From Actinomycetes bacterium (GTDB lineage: Bacteria; Actinomycetota; Acidimicrobiia; Acidimicrobiales; Palsa-688), in contig JAKBBA010000179.1 in NCBI GenBank assembly GCA_021808665.1, forward strand, positions 1 through 5,876: a stretch of DNA of 5,876 nucleotides, in the 5' to 3' direction. The position numbers were made by a program, and so were the translations under genes. Of this stretch, positions 5,430 to 5,876 are shown one piece after another. How positions within the stretch are numbered: position 1 is the first letter of the stretch; the number at the start of each line of letters is the position of its first letter. Under the pieces are notes generated by a model. The model saw nothing but the letters and a program-made list of their open reading frames with translations. It did not search any database and was not told the origin of the DNA.

Positions 5430-5460
5430 CCGTTCTGACGTCATGACGGCACAACGGCAG
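5427..5460. promoter_or_regulatory. Palindromic operator upstream of the antitoxin
   Basis: The two 17-base arms, CTACCGTTCTGACGTCA and (reverse complement of the right arm) CTGCCGTTGTGCCGTCA, agree at 14 of 17 positions with no spacer. The centre is the perfect CGTCATGACG. The site ends 9 bp before the antitoxin ATG at 5417. RHH antitoxins typically repress their own operon through two-fold symmetric sites of this length, so this is a strong operator candidate. Confidence 0.6.
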
Positions 5461-5613
5461 ACTGCGAGCGGGAGTCTAGGAATGCTACTACGCGGCTGAA
5501 CCAATGGCCCATAGGCGTTCGGCGAGACAGAAGCCCTGGTCAAGGGCATCGAGAGAGTGGGGGTATTGGCTCCAGGACGTCCCTCCGACACGAGGAAAGA
5601 AGTGCAGGTCAGA

Positions 5614-5646
5614 GCCCATTTCCGCGGTTGCGGGGTGGCCTTTTTT
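5614..5646 (+). terminator. Terminator-like hairpin with T6 run
   Basis: The stem centres on CCGC-GGTT-GCGG (5622-5633) and extends outward through two G-U pairs, one A-U and two G-C pairs with a small bulge (outer arms about 5614-5639). TTTTTT at 5641-5646 follows. The form is that of an intrinsic terminator for rightward transcription, but no rightward gene is visible upstream, so what it would terminate is unknown. Confidence 0.4.
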
Positions 5647-5672
5647 GTTGCTCGGAATTCGCCGAGTTTGGG

Positions 5673-5693
5673 TATCGCGCGTTTATCGCGCGT
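5673..5693. repeat. Two direct copies of TATCGCGCGT, 11-bp period
   Basis: TATCGCGCGT occurs at 5673-5682 and again at 5684-5693, one helical turn apart. Nearby are short inverted repeats, CTCGG/CCGAG (5651-5666) and GCCTT-G-AAGGC (5706-5716). With only two copies it is not a recognisable iteron array; the purpose is unknown. Confidence 0.45.
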
Positions 5694-5876
5694 GTGTCTT
5701 GGAATGCCTTGAAGGCGTCGGGGTGCTAGGGGCGCTGGGGTCGGTGCTCGCCGGCAGCTGGCGTGTCTCTCTTAAGGGTGGTTTGAGACGGCGGTAGGAG
5801 CGCAGGGCCGCCGGGCCAGCTTCGCCACCGCACAGCCCGCCAACCCTGTCCTCAAGGTCGAGCTACCCGTCCAGAG

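Larger units (their letters stand above)
5461..5876. other. Region without a convincing gene
   Basis: Apart from the hairpin and repeats listed separately, I see no supported gene. The frame 5504-5797 (+) is arginine/serine/tryptophan-rich, runs straight through the hairpin and T6 run, and matches nothing I know. The last ~85 bases (from 5788) have a rightward frame with coding-like codons (ending ASFATAQPANPVLKVELPVQ) and no start codon after the upstream TAA at 5773; it could be a gene fragment cut by the window edge, but this is too short to call. Confidence 0.4.

Noticed and set aside
5436..5443. TGACGTCA read as a CRE/bZIP-like site
   Set aside because: It is part of the larger 34-bp palindrome centred at 5443/5444 and better explained as an antitoxin operator; eukaryotic factors are irrelevant in this context.
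5504..5797. 97-residue plus-strand ORF
   Set aside because: It reads through the hairpin and T6 run, has arginine/serine-rich composition, no good ribosome site and no recognisable family.
1..5876. Integrase, transposase, tRNA, rRNA or CRISPR array
   Set aside because: None of the translated frames shows recombinase or transposase motifs, no cloverleaf or rRNA segment was recognised, and there are no regularly spaced repeats beyond two 10-bp copies.

Overview
The window reads as accessory DNA from a high-GC actinobacterium. Codons are mostly G/C-ending, starts are often GTG, and the protein families (a DcsG-type ATP-grasp enzyme, GNAT acetyltransferases, an APH-fold kinase, a COG1569-type PIN toxin with a ribbon-helix-helix partner) are common in soil actinomycetes. 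No genus can be assigned. I see no rRNA, tRNA, integrase, transposase or CRISPR.

Layout. 2-736 (+) is the C-terminal part of an ATP-grasp ligase running in from the left edge. 882-1802 (+) is decayed: a GNAT acetyltransferase cut off after about 45 residues, a doubtful 40-codon ORF, a small gene that changes frame twice, and a short two-helix membrane protein whose GTG start overlaps the preceding stop. 1952-2647 (-) is a SAM-dependent methyltransferase, divergent from a GNAT acetyltransferase at 2772-3440 (+). That GNAT has an unusual C-terminal tail and runs 27 bp into the convergent end of an APH-family kinase at 3414-4406 (-).

The right part, read leftward, is a toxin-antitoxin locus. 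A 34-bp imperfect palindrome at 5427-5460 is a good candidate autoregulatory operator. It precedes a ribbon-helix-helix antitoxin gene (5417-5137) that carries an apparent one-base frameshift. The antitoxin overlaps a PIN-domain toxin (5144-4728). Right after the toxin is a 22-bp palindrome at 4700-4721 that matches the Gram-positive/actinobacterial LexA (SOS) box. It lies in the first codons of an ORF starting at 4731, joined to the toxin stop by an ATGA overlap. I suspect this ORF is the N-terminal remnant of an SOS-controlled DUF222/13E12-type protein, but that is a hypothesis. 5461-5876 has no convincing gene, only a terminator-like hairpin and small repeats.

How the genes relate. Only the antitoxin and toxin form a clear functional unit. 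The ATP-grasp enzyme, two acetyltransferases, the APH-like kinase and the methyltransferase are all small-molecule-modifying families, but they lie in separate transcription units and no shared pathway is shown. The most notable signals are the broken antitoxin beside an apparently intact toxin, its palindromic operator, and the SOS box abutting the toxin end. No clearly new system is proven here.
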